From Rhizophagus irregularis (Eukaryota; Glomeromycota; Glomeromycetes; Glomerales; Glomeraceae): a stretch of 64,000 nucleotides of DNA. Below the pieces are notes generated by a model that made no database searches, was not told where the DNA came from, and was given only the letters and a program-made list of their open reading frames with translations. The DNA lies in assembly GCF_026210795.1 (NCBI RefSeq), contig NC_089444.1:2594501-2658500 (forward strand), in the 5' to 3' direction. Shown here one piece after another: positions 11,702-23,934 of the stretch. Both the position numbers and the translations under genes were made by a program. How positions within the stretch are numbered: the stretch's first letter is position 1; each line of letters opens with the position of its first letter.

Positions 11702-14399
11702 ATGGCTAATATTCGTAAAAAATTAGTTTATGCGGCAATTCAAGAAGCTTTTAGTGAAGCGGATAAGAATCCTAATCTTAATTATCAACAGAAATTATTA
11801 AATGGAATAATTTCTGCTGATAATTCTCTTACAAAAGATGAAAAAGCAGAAACAGCAAGAATAATAACCGAGAGTTATGACTCTTTTAAAATTATTAAGA
11901 ACGAAGGCGAAAAAAGAATTTGTGAAAATTGTCTATGTGAATGTTTAGCCACATTTTATTGTGAAATATGTATTCGAAATTATTTAAAAGCAAGTTTTTC
12001 AAATTGGACATCTGAAAATGATTATGTAGATAATTTAATACAAAATTTTCAAATGGAATCAATTGCTCCAACTAGGATAATTGAATGGATACCATATAAT
12101 AATTTTCAAAATATTAAGTACATAACTAAAGGCGGATGTTCTGAGATTTATAGGGCAAATTGGACTGATGGACCTTATGATGGATGGGATTCTAGAAATC
12201 AACGATTAAAAAGGTTTGGTATGCTTAAAGTAATACTTAAAGAGTTAGAAGATGGTGAAGACGCAAACGTGAGTTGGTTTGATGAGGTAAAGTATAATTT
12301 TTTTTTAAAAGTATTATCGATCATTTAACTTTTACGTAGATTAACATTTTTTTTTCAAAAACCTTCACAGACCAAATCACATTTAATAATGAGTAGCAAA
12401 TCTTCAGGCGTTGTTAAATGTTTTGGTTTATCTAGAAATCCATCAAATGGAAAATATTTGCTTGTATTACAGCAAATGGATAATGACTTAAATAAATATT
12501 TACAACAAAACCATAATCAACTTACATGGAAAGAAAGAATTAACATAATTTGTGATATAATAAAAGCACTTTACGAAATTCATGAAGAGAAAGCGATTCA
12601 TAGAGATTTACATTCCGGGAATATATTATATTTACAAAGTGCAAATTTATGGTGTATTTCTGATCTTGGATTTTGTGGACCTGTTGATCAACCATTATCG
12701 AGCATATATGGAAATCTTCCCTATATAGCACCTGAGGTTGTAATTGAAAAAAAACAGGGTTTTGCGTCAGATATATATAGTATTGCAATGCTCATGTGGG
12801 AAATTTCATCCGGAAAACCACCATTTAATAATTGTGAACATGATTATGTTCTTGCAATGAATATTATTGGAGGTATGAGACCAGAAATTGTACTAGATAC
12901 TCCTTTAGAATATAAGCAGCTAATGGAACAATGTTGGGATGCTGATCCATTAAAGAGACCTGACATAGATCGTCTTTATAATAAAATATTCGAAATAAGA
13001 AATTTATATTATCAAAATGGTTCAAATAAATCATATAATCAACCATTTCACAAGTATAATATTAATTTATACCAGTTTTTTCAGTCAAACAAAAGTAAAA
13101 GTTTTAAAACAGATTATGGAAGCCGACTGATTACAAGTAAATTTTATAACTTTGAACATTTATCATCATTAAAACCTAAAAATGCGACAGAAGGTACTAA
13201 ATCATATTCTTTGTATGAATTGTTATATTTAAAAATTGTGAACTAATTTATAAATTTTTTTGATTCGACCAAAAATAGAGGAACAAAGGGGTATATAATT
13301 TATTATTATAAATGAAAACACAATATAATAAGTAGTAGTTATTGATACATGCATTTATATTAATAGCATTTCATAGTAAACATTATGCTTATAATCTTTC
13401 TGATAGTAGTAAGTATTAAAACGTTCATTTTTTTCATAACGTGATTTTTTTATTAATTTTTATTGAATTTTAGACAATTCAAGTGCATTAAAAATAGAGA
13501 AGTATTTTAAAGGTAATAAATTAATTATGATATAATAATTAGTTTTATCTAAAAGTAATCATTTTTTAAAACTCAATTAGATCTTAGTACAAATTTGATA
13601 AACAAATTTAAAAGTCTAAAGATAAATTCCAAAAAGGGTAAGACATCAATTGTAATTTTATAGAAGAAAATGAAAAATTGTTTATTTGCTTAAATTTAAT
13701 TATTTTGTCTAGATGATAATCGAAATGAAAATGAATTATTACAAGAAACAAATAATAATATTAATACTAACCATTATAACATGAATTCTAACTCAATTAA
13801 TTTATCTGAAACAAAAAGTAAGGTTTTATTCTAATATATATTTAATGAAGCATTAATTAAATTTTATAATTATCACGCTTATTAATAATTATACTTTTTA
13901 CAAACAAATGATAATAGTGGAAGAAGGTATTTATTAAAATATATGATATACTATGTTATTTTATAACTTATTAATTTATATCTTATTTATAGATATAAGT
14001 GCGTATAGTAGCAGTGAATGTAGTAGCCGAGAATTTTCCTTTAACATTTCTGACATTTCTGAAGATAGTAAGTTTTTGTTTGAATGTTTTAATAAATACT
14101 GTATTATTACTGTACTCTATACTGTACGTGTAGTTTTTGATCGATCATTTAATTACTTTAGTTGATAATATCTCGAGTAAAGATTTGGCAGATTCATCAA
14201 GAGCGAGCAGAATAACTACAGGTAATTTATTTTAACAAATATAAACCTATTATATTATATCATCGGATAGTAAAAAATAATCAAAAAAGTATAGAAAATT
14301 TGATGATAGAATATTTTTCTTAATTTAGAGGAAAATGATTATGTAGACATAACTAATTCAGAAGATCAAGATGAGTTGGAAATTCCTGATGGTAAATAA
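11702..14399 (+). CDS. Divergent TKL-type protein kinase with a multi-exon acidic tail, about 607 aa
   Basis: Sister of the 9357-11004 kinase. Exon 1 is 11702-12286 (195 codons, the same length as in the sister) and exon 2 is 12371-13193. They encode the Cys cluster, WIPYNNF linker, glycine loop TKGGCSEIY, beta-3 lysine in VILK, HRDLHSGN, DLG and APE. Exon 2 would read on to 13246, but the GAAG|GTACTA site at 13193 matches the sister's splice site. Seven small exons follow with good splice signals: 13474-13512, 13581-13637, 13713-13817, a 9-nt microexon 13918-13926, 13993-14067, 14162-14221 and 14329-14399. All have phase-1 boundaries and the summed CDS is 1,824 nt, a whole number of codons. 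The last exon ends DELEIPDGK, as in the sister. The tail is Asn/Ser/Glu-rich. The microexon is the least certain part; the frame holds with or without it. Each cassette exon could be skipped without breaking the frame. Confidence 0.8.
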
Positions 14400-15580
14400 A
14401 AGGAGAGCTTATATTAAAGTATTGATTTTTACTAATAGATTACTTATAATAATTTTTTTTCAATAGAAAAAATTTAAACCGACTATAAATTAAATAAAAT
14501 TTATTTAAACGTCGAGGCTAGGATAGTAAATAGGGTTACATTCGTAATTTAAAAAATTTTATTATTTTCAACTTTTTGTTCAAACACTTAGTAGTAAAAT
14601 ACTAGAAACTCTAACAATTAAGTTTAGTCTGTGATTTGAAATATTAACGTTGGAGTTTAAATTCCTATTTATATGAATAATTAACATATAAAATATAAAT
14701 GATATAAATGTAAAAATATTTAAAATATTATATGGAAATTATAAATAATAAATAAAAAATAAATAATTAAGATAATAAATATAATTAAAATATAAATATA
14801 AGAAAAAAAATATTTATTCGATATCTCTAATATCTCTTGTGAGATTTTTTTTTCTTTTGAATGAATTTGTACCACTGATACATGAAGCTATTTAAAGTAT
14901 GAACGACTGAAAGTTTTGTCCCGGGTTTTAGCGATTTCTTTGCAATATCTTTTGTAATGCATGATAAATATCATAGCCTGTAATACTTTCTATTTAATTT
15001 TCTATACAATTAATTTTTATTTTGAGTATCAAAACCTATGTTTAATTCGTAATACAATAAATTTGATGTTGTTTATTAGAGAATTGAAATATCATTCGTA
15101 ACCTATACTAAATGATTGGATGGTATAAAGGTTAAGGACAATGTATTATTGCTAAATATAGTAAACCCATAATCTGAAATATCAACTGAATTGTATAATG
15201 TGATTTATATAAATTATATAAATATAAAAATTATTCTGTACATGTTGCAGTAGCTAAAAAAATATTATTTCTTTTGTTAAATGAGATAATATGATTTGAA
15301 GTTAATTGCTTTAGTATAATTAATTTAATTTTATGATAAAAAAAACATCCCGAAAAAAATAATAATCAAATCAAAATTGATGGATAATGACGTGATTAAG
15401 ATTTAAATTTAGACAATACTATAAATGGTAAGCATCCTGGTCCGAATTGTTTTTTTCTTCAGCATTAACCAATTATTTATAACCTTCATGGTTTGTTACT
15501 CGTAAAAAAATTAAGTTTTTATTAAAACGGATGAGCCTTCATTACGGCTCAATCGATCAACAATAATTACTCAATATAAT
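14400..15580. other. AT-rich spacer, no gene seen
   Basis: Between the second kinase and the decayed third copy. Only short frames and AT-rich sequence were seen. Confidence 0.45.
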
Positions 15581-15589
15581 AATCCTTGT

Positions 15590-16592
15590 TCTCACAAAAG
15601 ATGGAAAGGTAAAACAGTAAGAATAATAGCCAAGAGTTATTATTATTTTAGGATTATTAATACAAACATGAAAAGGATTTGTGGGAATTATCATTGATTT
15701 TGGCGACATTATACAGTGAAATCTGTATTCGTAATAATTTAAAACCCATTCAACTAGAGGTAAGTTGTTCTGAAAATTACTCCAAATACTTTGGACTCAT
15801 TAAATAATTCTTAAAATAAATATTTAAAACGACCTACTGTGCCTTTCAATATTTTTTAATATTTCATTACAGTAGTATTGTATGTAAATAATAATTTTAA
15901 CGTTAGACAAATCACATCCAACGATAAATTATCTAATATTGTTAAATGTTATGGTCTCACACAAGATGATGGGGATATGCTTACATAAAAGATTTCTATT
16001 ATTTATGTATTATATTTAAAATCTGAACTAATACTAAAATATCTGACGCAAAATTTTATTTTTATAGTGTATACTTATATAGGACATTTCTTCTCAGTCA
16101 CCATTTATCAATTATGAAAATAATTAATGACTTTGCGATGAAAGTAGTTAATAGAATATAATGTGGAGATTTAATGGAATAATATTGAAAACCGACCCTT
16201 TAAAAAGGCTTGATATTAGTACTTTAGAAAAAATTCAAGAAATGAAAATATTGCGATTTTTGAAAAATATTCAGTAACAAAAATACTGGTAGAAATATCA
16301 TTAAAATATTCTTTAATTTAAATATTCGACAGAAACAATTAAAGAAATATGGAATTAAAGTTTAACTTTCTATTATTTTTAAATATCATAATAATACACA
16401 TTATTTCATTTCATATGAACAGTAGATGATGATGCATTATACCATATATCCATATCTCAAATCTTCAATCAAACAAATTACACGTTCTATGTCAAATTCA
16501 AATATATGAATCGATGATCAGATGTGCGAACGATTGGATAATTTGCCGTTCATACTAAGATCAAGATGAATTAGAAATTCCCGATGATAAAT
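15590..16592 (+). pseudogene. Decayed third copy of the kinase pair
   Basis: Fragments of the neighbouring kinase appear in order: a segment like the Lys/Glu-rich N-terminal region and Cys cluster (about 15600-15745), the NIVKCYGLTQD motif (about 15935-15965), the PPF..NYE region and DPLKR region of the C-lobe (about 16080-16250), and the tail (GATGATGCATTATACCAT near 16427, then a DELEIPD-like end near 16565-16590). Stops, shifts and large deletions separate them; the glycine loop and the HRD and DLG motifs are missing. It is a dead copy in tandem with the 11702 gene. Confidence 0.75.
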
Positions 16593-17712
16593 ATATCTAC
16601 GAATTTCAATATTATTAAATAATAACTACAATAATGGTTAATTTATTCTTTCAGAAATACAGAGATAATAAAAGAATAAATACAGTATCATTAAAATTTA
16701 AGCGTTCAAACTGTATTAAACTTTTAAATTTTCTATTCATTCATTTAAAAATTATGAATATGCAATTTAAATAAAAATTGGTTTGCAATTTTTAACAAGA
16801 TGGATTTATTTACGGTAAAAAAAATTTTAAGAGACTTTCTAAAATAATTTCCTTTCCACAAAAAAATCTTTTTAGACTTGTATCACCCATCGACCGTCGT
16901 TTTATACATTTAAAAAAATAACATATACATATATATATATCAAATACAATACTTAGGTTAAGAAGCGTCTTTAAAAGTGGATGTGGATGTGGATGTAGAA
17001 TAGATGTAAATGAGGAAGGCAGCCTTTTCAGATCAAAAATTGCTTAAATAGCAGATTTTGAAAAAAAAAATTTGGATCCGCGTCGCTGATGGCTAATCTT
17101 ACAAATTAAGACTAACCTTTTTAAGGTATCCAAAATTAATTTATTTTTTCCGTTATTCTATTTAGGTTAGATTAAAATATAACTTGAGAAACAGCGTACT
17201 GTGTAGGGATGCGAACTGGATATTGTAGAACTTGCCACCACAAGCTACAAAAATAAATTTTATTATTTTTGATAAAAATTATAACAGTTCCCAAGTTTCA
17301 TAATAAAATAAGATAATTAATAAAATAAAAAAATTTAAGAAAAAAATAATTTCTAAGACTAATGATTTTCAAAATATTACGCAATATATTAAACAATTAA
17401 AAAAATTATTCCTTAATTTATAGTTCGAGAAGAAAAGAAGAAAAGAACCAATTATTCTATGAAATACTTCGATCAACTCTCCAATAAATCCCTATTAATG
17501 TCATCACATACTTTACCTAATAAAATTAATCCCTAGTTTAACGTTATCGCGGACATTAGTCCCTTATAAATCCTAGTTTAAGGTCATTCCGGAGTTCAGT
17601 TACAACTCTTGTTTCTAATTTCAAGTTATTGCCTCACATATTACAGTTAGAACGCCCTGTCAAGGGCTAAGACAACTTGTTATAATATGCTTTGTTTGGA
17701 TTTCATCTGGAG
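16593..17712. other. AT-rich spacer, no gene seen
   Basis: A short run of GGATGT repeats lies near 16979-17000, and (TA)-rich sequence near 16920-16945. No supported coding region. Confidence 0.45.
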
Positions 17713-20700
17713 TCAGATTACTTGATCTAAACATTGAGAATTATAATCATCATCATATTTTGGAAGATCTTCTGTAAAAGGATTAAGTAATCGAGATGTG
17801 TAAATAGCTTGTGGATGGGTATTTATTTGGTAATTTTCAATGGATGTAAGATTTGCTTTTCTATATTCTTCTGCTTCCTTAAATTGCATTTCAATTTCTT
17901 TATTTTCTATACTAAAAAGATTCCCTCCATATGACTTATAAAATGATGTGATTAATTCATCTACCTCAAAAATATTTGGTCTATCATTTTTGTCTAAGTC
18001 CCAACACTTTTTCATTAAACTAATATAACATCTTGGTGCTTCTGACTCATTAAATTCAGGTCTAATTCCTTTGCAAATATCTAATGCAAGACAGTGATCA
18101 TGTGCACGGTCACCAAAAGGTTGTCTTCCAGTAGCTACAAAATACATTATCATACCAAAACTATAGATATCTGCTGCTTGAGTATAAGGTTTTCCTCTTA
18201 ATACTTCAGGAGCCACATAAGGCATAACTCCATAAATTTTTGTTTTATCTATATTACCAACTTCTCCACATAATCCCATATCTGAAACTGATACACAATT
18301 TTAAAATTATTTAAGAACTTTAAAAATAATATATTTCCTGTATGAATATCACAATGAACTGAATTTCTCTGATGAATTTCTTTAAGACCATTAATAATAC
18401 TAATCAATGCAAATAATTTTGTTTCCCAATTAAAATATTCATAGTTTTTATTTATCCAATGATTAAAATTGCCTTTTTTTGCATATTGTAAAACTATAAT
18501 ATATTCTTTTGTATCTGGATTTTGTGATATTCCATATATATTAAGAATATTACTTCTTTTATTTATTGAGTATTCTTTAACCTGTTTAATACATTAATAT
18601 TGAAAAATAATTATTAAATTAAATTTACAGATTAAATCCATAAAAAATTATTATATTATTAATGATTCCTTTAAAGAAATTTCATACCTCATTTAAAAAT
18701 TTATCAGTAATACTTTGGAAATTATGCAAACATTTCAAGGCAATTACTTTATTTGGATCCCTATTATAGATTTTTTTATCTACATCATATTCTAATGGAC
18801 CATCTTTCCATATTGCTGAATATACTGTGGAAAAGCCACCCTCACCTACTGCCTCAATATCACCAAACTGATGATATGGTATCCATTCAAATACTATATC
18901 ATTATAGTCATTTATTTTTAATTGCATTTCTAGAATGAAATTATCAATTTTTTTATTACCAATTGCCCATGCAAGAACTAAAATATAATTATTCGTATCT
19001 GGATTTTGAGATATTCCATATATACCACAAATTGTTCTTCCAAATATTTTTGCTGAATATTTTTTTGTCTAACATACAAATAAAGGAATTAATATATTTT
19101 ACTAAAAATGGTAAAAATATTTAAGAATTATTATACCTTATTTATTAGAAAATCAATAGAATTTTCTGAGGTATGTAAATACTTTAAAGCGACTTCTTTA
19201 TCAAAATCTCTTCTATATTTTTTATTTACATCATATTCTAATGGACCATCTTTCCATATTGCTGAATATACTGTGGAAAAGCCACCTTTACCTATTTTCT
19301 TAACATTACCAAACCGACGATATGGTATCCACTCAAATACTACATCATTTTCATTATTGATTTTTAATTGCATTTCTTGAATGAAATCATCAATTTTTTC
19401 ATTTCCACTTGTCCATGCAAGAACTAAAATATAATTATATGTATTTGGATTTTGAGTAATTCCATAAATATCACAAATTGTTCTTCCAAATATTTTTTTT
19501 TGATATGTTTTAGCCTAATATACAAATAAAGGAATTAATATATTTTACTAAAAATGGCAAAAATATTGAAAATTATTATACCTTATTTATTAGAAAATCA
19601 ATAGAATTTTTTGAGTTATATAAATACTTCAAAGCAACTTCTTTATTTTTTGAATTTCTTGTATAATTACTAAACTTAATATCATAATGCAGTGGACCAT
19701 CCTTCCATATTGCTGAATAACCAACTTTACTTATTTCCCTAATTTTATTAAATTGATTATAAGGAATCCATTCAAATACTTTATCTTCATATTTATTCAT
19801 TTTTAATTGCATTTCTTGAATGAATTCATCAATTTTTTCATTTTCACAAATATGTATATAATTATTTTGAACTACTAAGATATAATCTCTTGTATCTGGA
19901 TTTTGAGATATTCCATACAATGCTTGAAATGCATTTTTATCTGTTGAATATCTTTTAGCCTAAATATAAATAAAAGAAATCGTAAATGAAGTATATTAAT
20001 TAGGAAAAGTATTAAATATTTGAAGAAATTTCATACCTTATTTATTAAAGAATCAACGGATTCTTGTGAATTATGCAAACATTTTAAAGCAACTTCTTTA
20101 TTTGATTTTCTTATATAATCATAACCATCAAAAAACTTGTATAATGGACCATCCTTCCATATTGCTGAATATACTGTTACAAAGCCATTTTTATCTGTTT
20201 CTTTAATTTTAATAAACTGGTTGTATGGTATCCATTCAAGCACTATATCATTATATTTATAAATTTTTAATTGTCTTTCCTGAATAAAGTTGTCAATTTT
20301 TTCACTTCCACTCGCCCAGGTAAGAACTAAAATATAGTTATTTGTTTTTGGATTTTGAGATATTCCACATATGTTACAAATTACTCTATTAAAGTTCTTT
20401 GTTGAATATTTTTTAGCCTACATATAAGCAAAAGAGTAAATTTATTATACTAAAAGTGTTAAGAATATTTATTAAAATATTATACCTCATTTATTAGAAA
20501 ATCAACATAATTGTGTGAGTCAGGTAAATATTTTAAGGCAACTTTTTTATTTGAATCTCTCATATATTTTTTATTTTGTTTATTCCAATATATTGGGCCA
20601 TTCTTCCATATTGCCGAATGTACTGTTATAGAATTATTTTGGTCTATTGCTTTGATTTTATTAAATTGATTGTATGGTATCCATTCAAATACTACATCAT

Positions 20701-21291
20701 TTTTATTATTGATTTTTAATTGCATTTCCTGAATGAAGTTATTAATTTTTTCATATCCACTTGCCCATGCGAGAACCAAAATATAATTATTTGTTTTTGG
20801 ATTTTGAGATATTCCATATATATCACAAATTACTCTATCAAAGATTTTTGTTGAATATTTTTTAGCCTAAATATAAACAAATGAGTAAATTTATTATACT
20901 TAAAGTGTTAAGAATATTTATTAAAATATTATACCTCGTTTATTAGAAAATCAACAGAATTTTGTGACCTATGTAAATATTTTAAGGCAACATTTTTATT
21001 TGAATCCCTTGTATAATACTCACTCCACATATTCTTTTTACATAATGGACCATCCTTCCATATTGATGAATACACTGTTATAGGATCATTTTTGCCTGTC
21101 TTTTTGATTTTATTAAATTGTTTATATGGTATCCATTCAAATACTATATCATTTTCATTATTGATGATTTTTAATTGCATTTCCTGAATGAAGTTATCAA
21201 TTTTTTCATTTCCACTGGTCCAATTTGTAAAATTGTTTTTTAAATATTCCAGAATGTTAGGTATCATTAAAGGTTTTTTTTTGAAGACCAT
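17713..21291 (-). CDS. Kinase gene with six tandem N-lobe exons and one C-lobe exon, about 1,040 aa; frameshift in C-lobe
   Basis: Minus-strand exons: 21291-20935 (first, start at M-V-F-K-K; an upstream in-frame ATG is at 21366), then five homologous phase-0 exons 20866-20486, 20417-20037, 19959-19582, 19514-19137 and 19068-18688 (378 or 381 nt each), then the C-lobe exon 18581-17713. The repeat period is 445-455 bp including introns. Each repeated exon encodes the end of helix C, beta-4/beta-5 (YGISQNP..NYILV), a linker, the WIPY motif and beta-1 to helix C (SAIWKDGP, VALK). The product would carry six N-lobes in a row before a single C-lobe with HCD in place of HRD, DMG in place of DFG, and APE. 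The C-lobe exon is 869 nt, one base short of frame, and the break lies near 18297-18305, so this copy may be inactive. Final residues match the C-terminus of the gene at 62271. Confidence 0.75.
18688..20866 (-). repeat. Tandem array of five intron-flanked N-lobe exons, about 449-bp period
   Basis: Exon starts are spaced 449, 445, 455, 449 and 449 bp apart (18688, 19137, 19582, 20037, 20486, 20935), with the intervening introns also alike. The beta-3 lysine (VALK or IALK) is kept in every unit. The glycine loop is good only in the two 3'-most units (EGGFSTVY, KGGFSTVY), lacks several residues in the 19582 unit, and has lost glycines in the three 5' units. The residue just before the donor, expected to be the helix-C glutamate, is Glu in the 18688, 20486 and 20935 units and Lys in the other three. 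Confidence 0.85.
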
Positions 21292-21870
21292 TTTGTAAAT
21301 GCTCAAAAAATTTCTTAATAATAATACTATTCGAATGTAAGAAATTTGGGCGTTAATAAATTCCAAAAAGAAATTTTGTAATACAATTTAAATTAAGCTT
21401 AGTAATAATATTGTTGCGTAGATCACTTAGTACTTTTGAAATCAGGACCTTAGTCCCCTAGTATTATAATACCCAATCAGATAAGTGGTGTGATAGTTTA
21501 ACGCCATTTCGGACCGCAGTAAATAAAAATACTTAGAATATTTTACACACTTAAATTAAATAGTATAATACTGCGCCCAAAATTAATAATTTCAGTAGGT
21601 AATTTCAGTCGTTACAATATCGTCCCGGATTGAAAACTTGTATAGAACAGAAATATTAAATTAGAGAAGAAACTTGTTTGAATAATACAGGGTTTTAGGT
21701 AAACGTTATCACGTATCATAAATTACATCACAAAACTTTACCGCCCATTTTAGTAATATATCTGATGGAATTTAACTGATATCCGTGTTGTATTACAGCT
21801 TTTTCATAAGATGCGGTTGCACTGGTCAAAAGACCATCACCAAAGAATCTTGACCCGTCACATGTATTAA
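21292..21870. other. Upstream region of the poly-N-lobe gene, no gene seen
   Basis: AT-rich with a few mixed-composition stretches (about 21420-21520, 21590-21640). The promoter of the minus-strand kinase gene should lie here; no clear element was recognised. Confidence 0.4.
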
Positions 21871-21876
21871 TCTTGG

Positions 21877-22555
21877 CATCCCTTTTTTGTGTGCCAGGTT
21901 CGTGGCGCAGCTAGCAGATTGTGACTTCCCTAGCGTAACCTGAAAAAAATGTCACGAAATGGCCGGCATTACGCAACTTGACTAAAATTAAGTGTGGCGC
22001 ACATGTGACGAATAATGTGTGACGAATAAGTTTTTACCTACTCGAAAAAAACTGTCCCTCAGATACTTATAGAAAATGGAAGCGCAGTGGGGTGTGACGG
22101 TTGTGACAAAAAAATGTCACGTGATTTTTCGTGACATTTTTTTCAGGTTACGCTGGGAAAGTCGCAGATTGTGGCGCAACAAAAATCATAAAGAAAAAAC
22201 TTTTTTTTAACATATAGCTACAAAATTACTAGATAGTTGTAATTTTAGCTGCATCTTCAAGTTTACTTAGAGCGACAAAGGCGATTTTAAATATCATTAT
22301 TGACTTATTTAACAAAAATTTTTCTTTCACGAAATCCATTTTGGAAATGATCGACGAAGACGGTAGAATCAATCATTTATATGTAAAGTCAAAATCGGCA
22401 TTCATAACCTTCTTCCGAATCCTAATTAAACTTGCAAAGCAGGTGAAATTACATCTACAATATAAATTCAAAAAACTTTATGTCGAAGAAAAAATCCTTA
22501 ATGATGTTTTTAAATAAGTTTCTACGCCACGACCTGGCACACAAAAAAAGGGTGC
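21877..22555. mobile_element. Non-autonomous inverted-repeat element with a second element nested inside
   Basis: The outer arms are 21877-21907 (CCCTTTTTTGTGTGCCAGGT then TCGTGGCG) and 22524-22555, nearly exact reverse complements over about 30 bp. Inside lies an inner pair: 21931-21957 (TAGCGTAACCTGAAAAAAAT...) and 22129-22155. No coding region of note. A target duplication was not settled; TTAAT occurs close to both outer ends but is short and AT-rich. Confidence 0.6.
21930..22156. mobile_element. Inner MITE-like element (about 227 bp)
   Basis: Terminal inverted repeats AGCGTAACCTGAAAAAAATG (left, from 21932) and the reverse complement ending at about 22154 match over about 25 bp. The interior has several further GTGAC/GTCAC copies, including GTCACGTGAT near 22117-22126. 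It is probably a separate insertion inside the outer element. Confidence 0.55.
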
Positions 22556-22556
22556 T

Positions 22557-23007
22557 TAATGTTGACCCACTGCATGCACGCTGTTGATCTGTTGATCACA
22601 TATTTTTACAATCGATTCATATATTTGCGCCACTAAATATTAAAAATCAATATAAATTATATAAATTGAATATTTTCATATAAATAAAATAAATTGACTC
22701 AGGTCAAAAAAGCTAGGAGAATACTCTGGTTAGTGTGGTTTTATTGTTGTAGTGACTTTGTTGTTCAATATTTCAATATTATTCAAGTGTGATTATTTTA
22801 AACTTGAAGAGTTTTTTAACTCACAAACACATATTAAACATGATGCAAAATGTGTATTTACTAGGTAAACGGAAACCGTTTAAGTCCTTCGCGTTGCATA
22901 ACTCGCAAGCGTGTCATTTATTTATTTGGTCAAATAGGTAATGTTACATAATCGTGATACATATTCAAAAAAAGGAAATAAAATTGTCGATTGTGATAGA
23001 GAGCATA
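22557..23007. other. Non-coding stretch, no gene seen
   Basis: AT-rich; nothing supported. Confidence 0.4.
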
Positions 23008-23094
23008 GTAAACAGATTATTACTTAATCCCTTTACAGAAGATCTTTCAAATGATGATAATTATAATTCTCAATGGTTAGATTGCACAATCTAA
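23008..23094 (+). pseudogene. Fragment of a kinase C-terminus
   Basis: The reading VNRLLLNPFTEDLSN.. ending QWLDCTI and a stop closely matches the last 25-30 residues of the kinases ending at 17713 and 62271 (RLLNPFTEDL..., CLDQVI/CLDCVI). Nothing of the kinase domain precedes it. It lies on the opposite strand, so it is an isolated transposed fragment. Confidence 0.75.
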
Positions 23095-23930
23095 ATCCAA
23101 GTATATAGTAAAAATATATGAAATGATTCACTCAATATATATATTTGTGTGGCTGTTATTTTATAGAAATATGCAATCAATATCATATAGTTGTCCAATA
23201 CTGTATAGTTATATAAGTTTTTTTTTACATAAATAAAACCATTTTGTAAAGGCCCTTAACGTAGATCATGGCACAGTTAATTGGAAAATCATTTAGATCT
23301 TATTTACGTTATATTTGTTTTTTCTATTATATTTGTATTTATTTATTTTATTTTACTTATTTTTCTTACATTTTATTTTATATAAATGTCCTTATATTTT
23401 TCTCGAGTTAAAAGTAGAGTGCGTGTGCTAGGTTAGGTTAATATCAATAAACTCTTGTATTAAAAATGAACTGTGCAATTGTGTTATATTTTTGTGTGCT
23501 GTGTTTTTGCGTGTCCTGCTAATAAAAACTACATTGAAGCTATTGTTTCCCTAACATGTAGTTATAGTAGTTGACAGAGTCCGAGACAGACCTGTTAATC
23601 CTGGATACAGAAAAATCTTATATAATGAACTATGTCTGAGAAATTAGCAAGTACATTAAAATTTGGCTCAAATCAGAACAACAAAAATTTTTATTATTTT
23701 GCATGACAAGTGTTTCATAATTACTCAAAATTCGATTAAAATATACTACTAAAATTATTGACCTAAAGCGCAATATGTACGTACGACTATTCTTTCAATA
23801 TTATAATCCTGTTTTTTGTATTTACAGCATTTATAATGATATTTCATATTTCAATACCAATGATTATTCAACAGGAATATTTTTAATGCAAATATTCTGT
23901 AGGGTTACAGTTACATATATTTTCAAAGCA
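23095..23930. other. Non-coding stretch, no gene seen
   Basis: AT-rich; a less AT-rich patch at about 23480-23600 is unexplained. Confidence 0.4.
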
Positions 23931-23934
23931 CTAC

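Noticed and set aside
11532-11726. 64-codon frame rich in Phe and Leu just before the second kinase
   Set aside because: Poly-T derived; it overlaps the kinase start in another frame.
12540-13046. Minus-strand frames opposite the kinase exon 2
   Set aside because: Mirror frames of the conserved kinase domain.
23480-23600. Less AT-rich patch that could be a retroelement end
   Set aside because: No direct repeats, primer-binding site or coding remnant could be tied to it.
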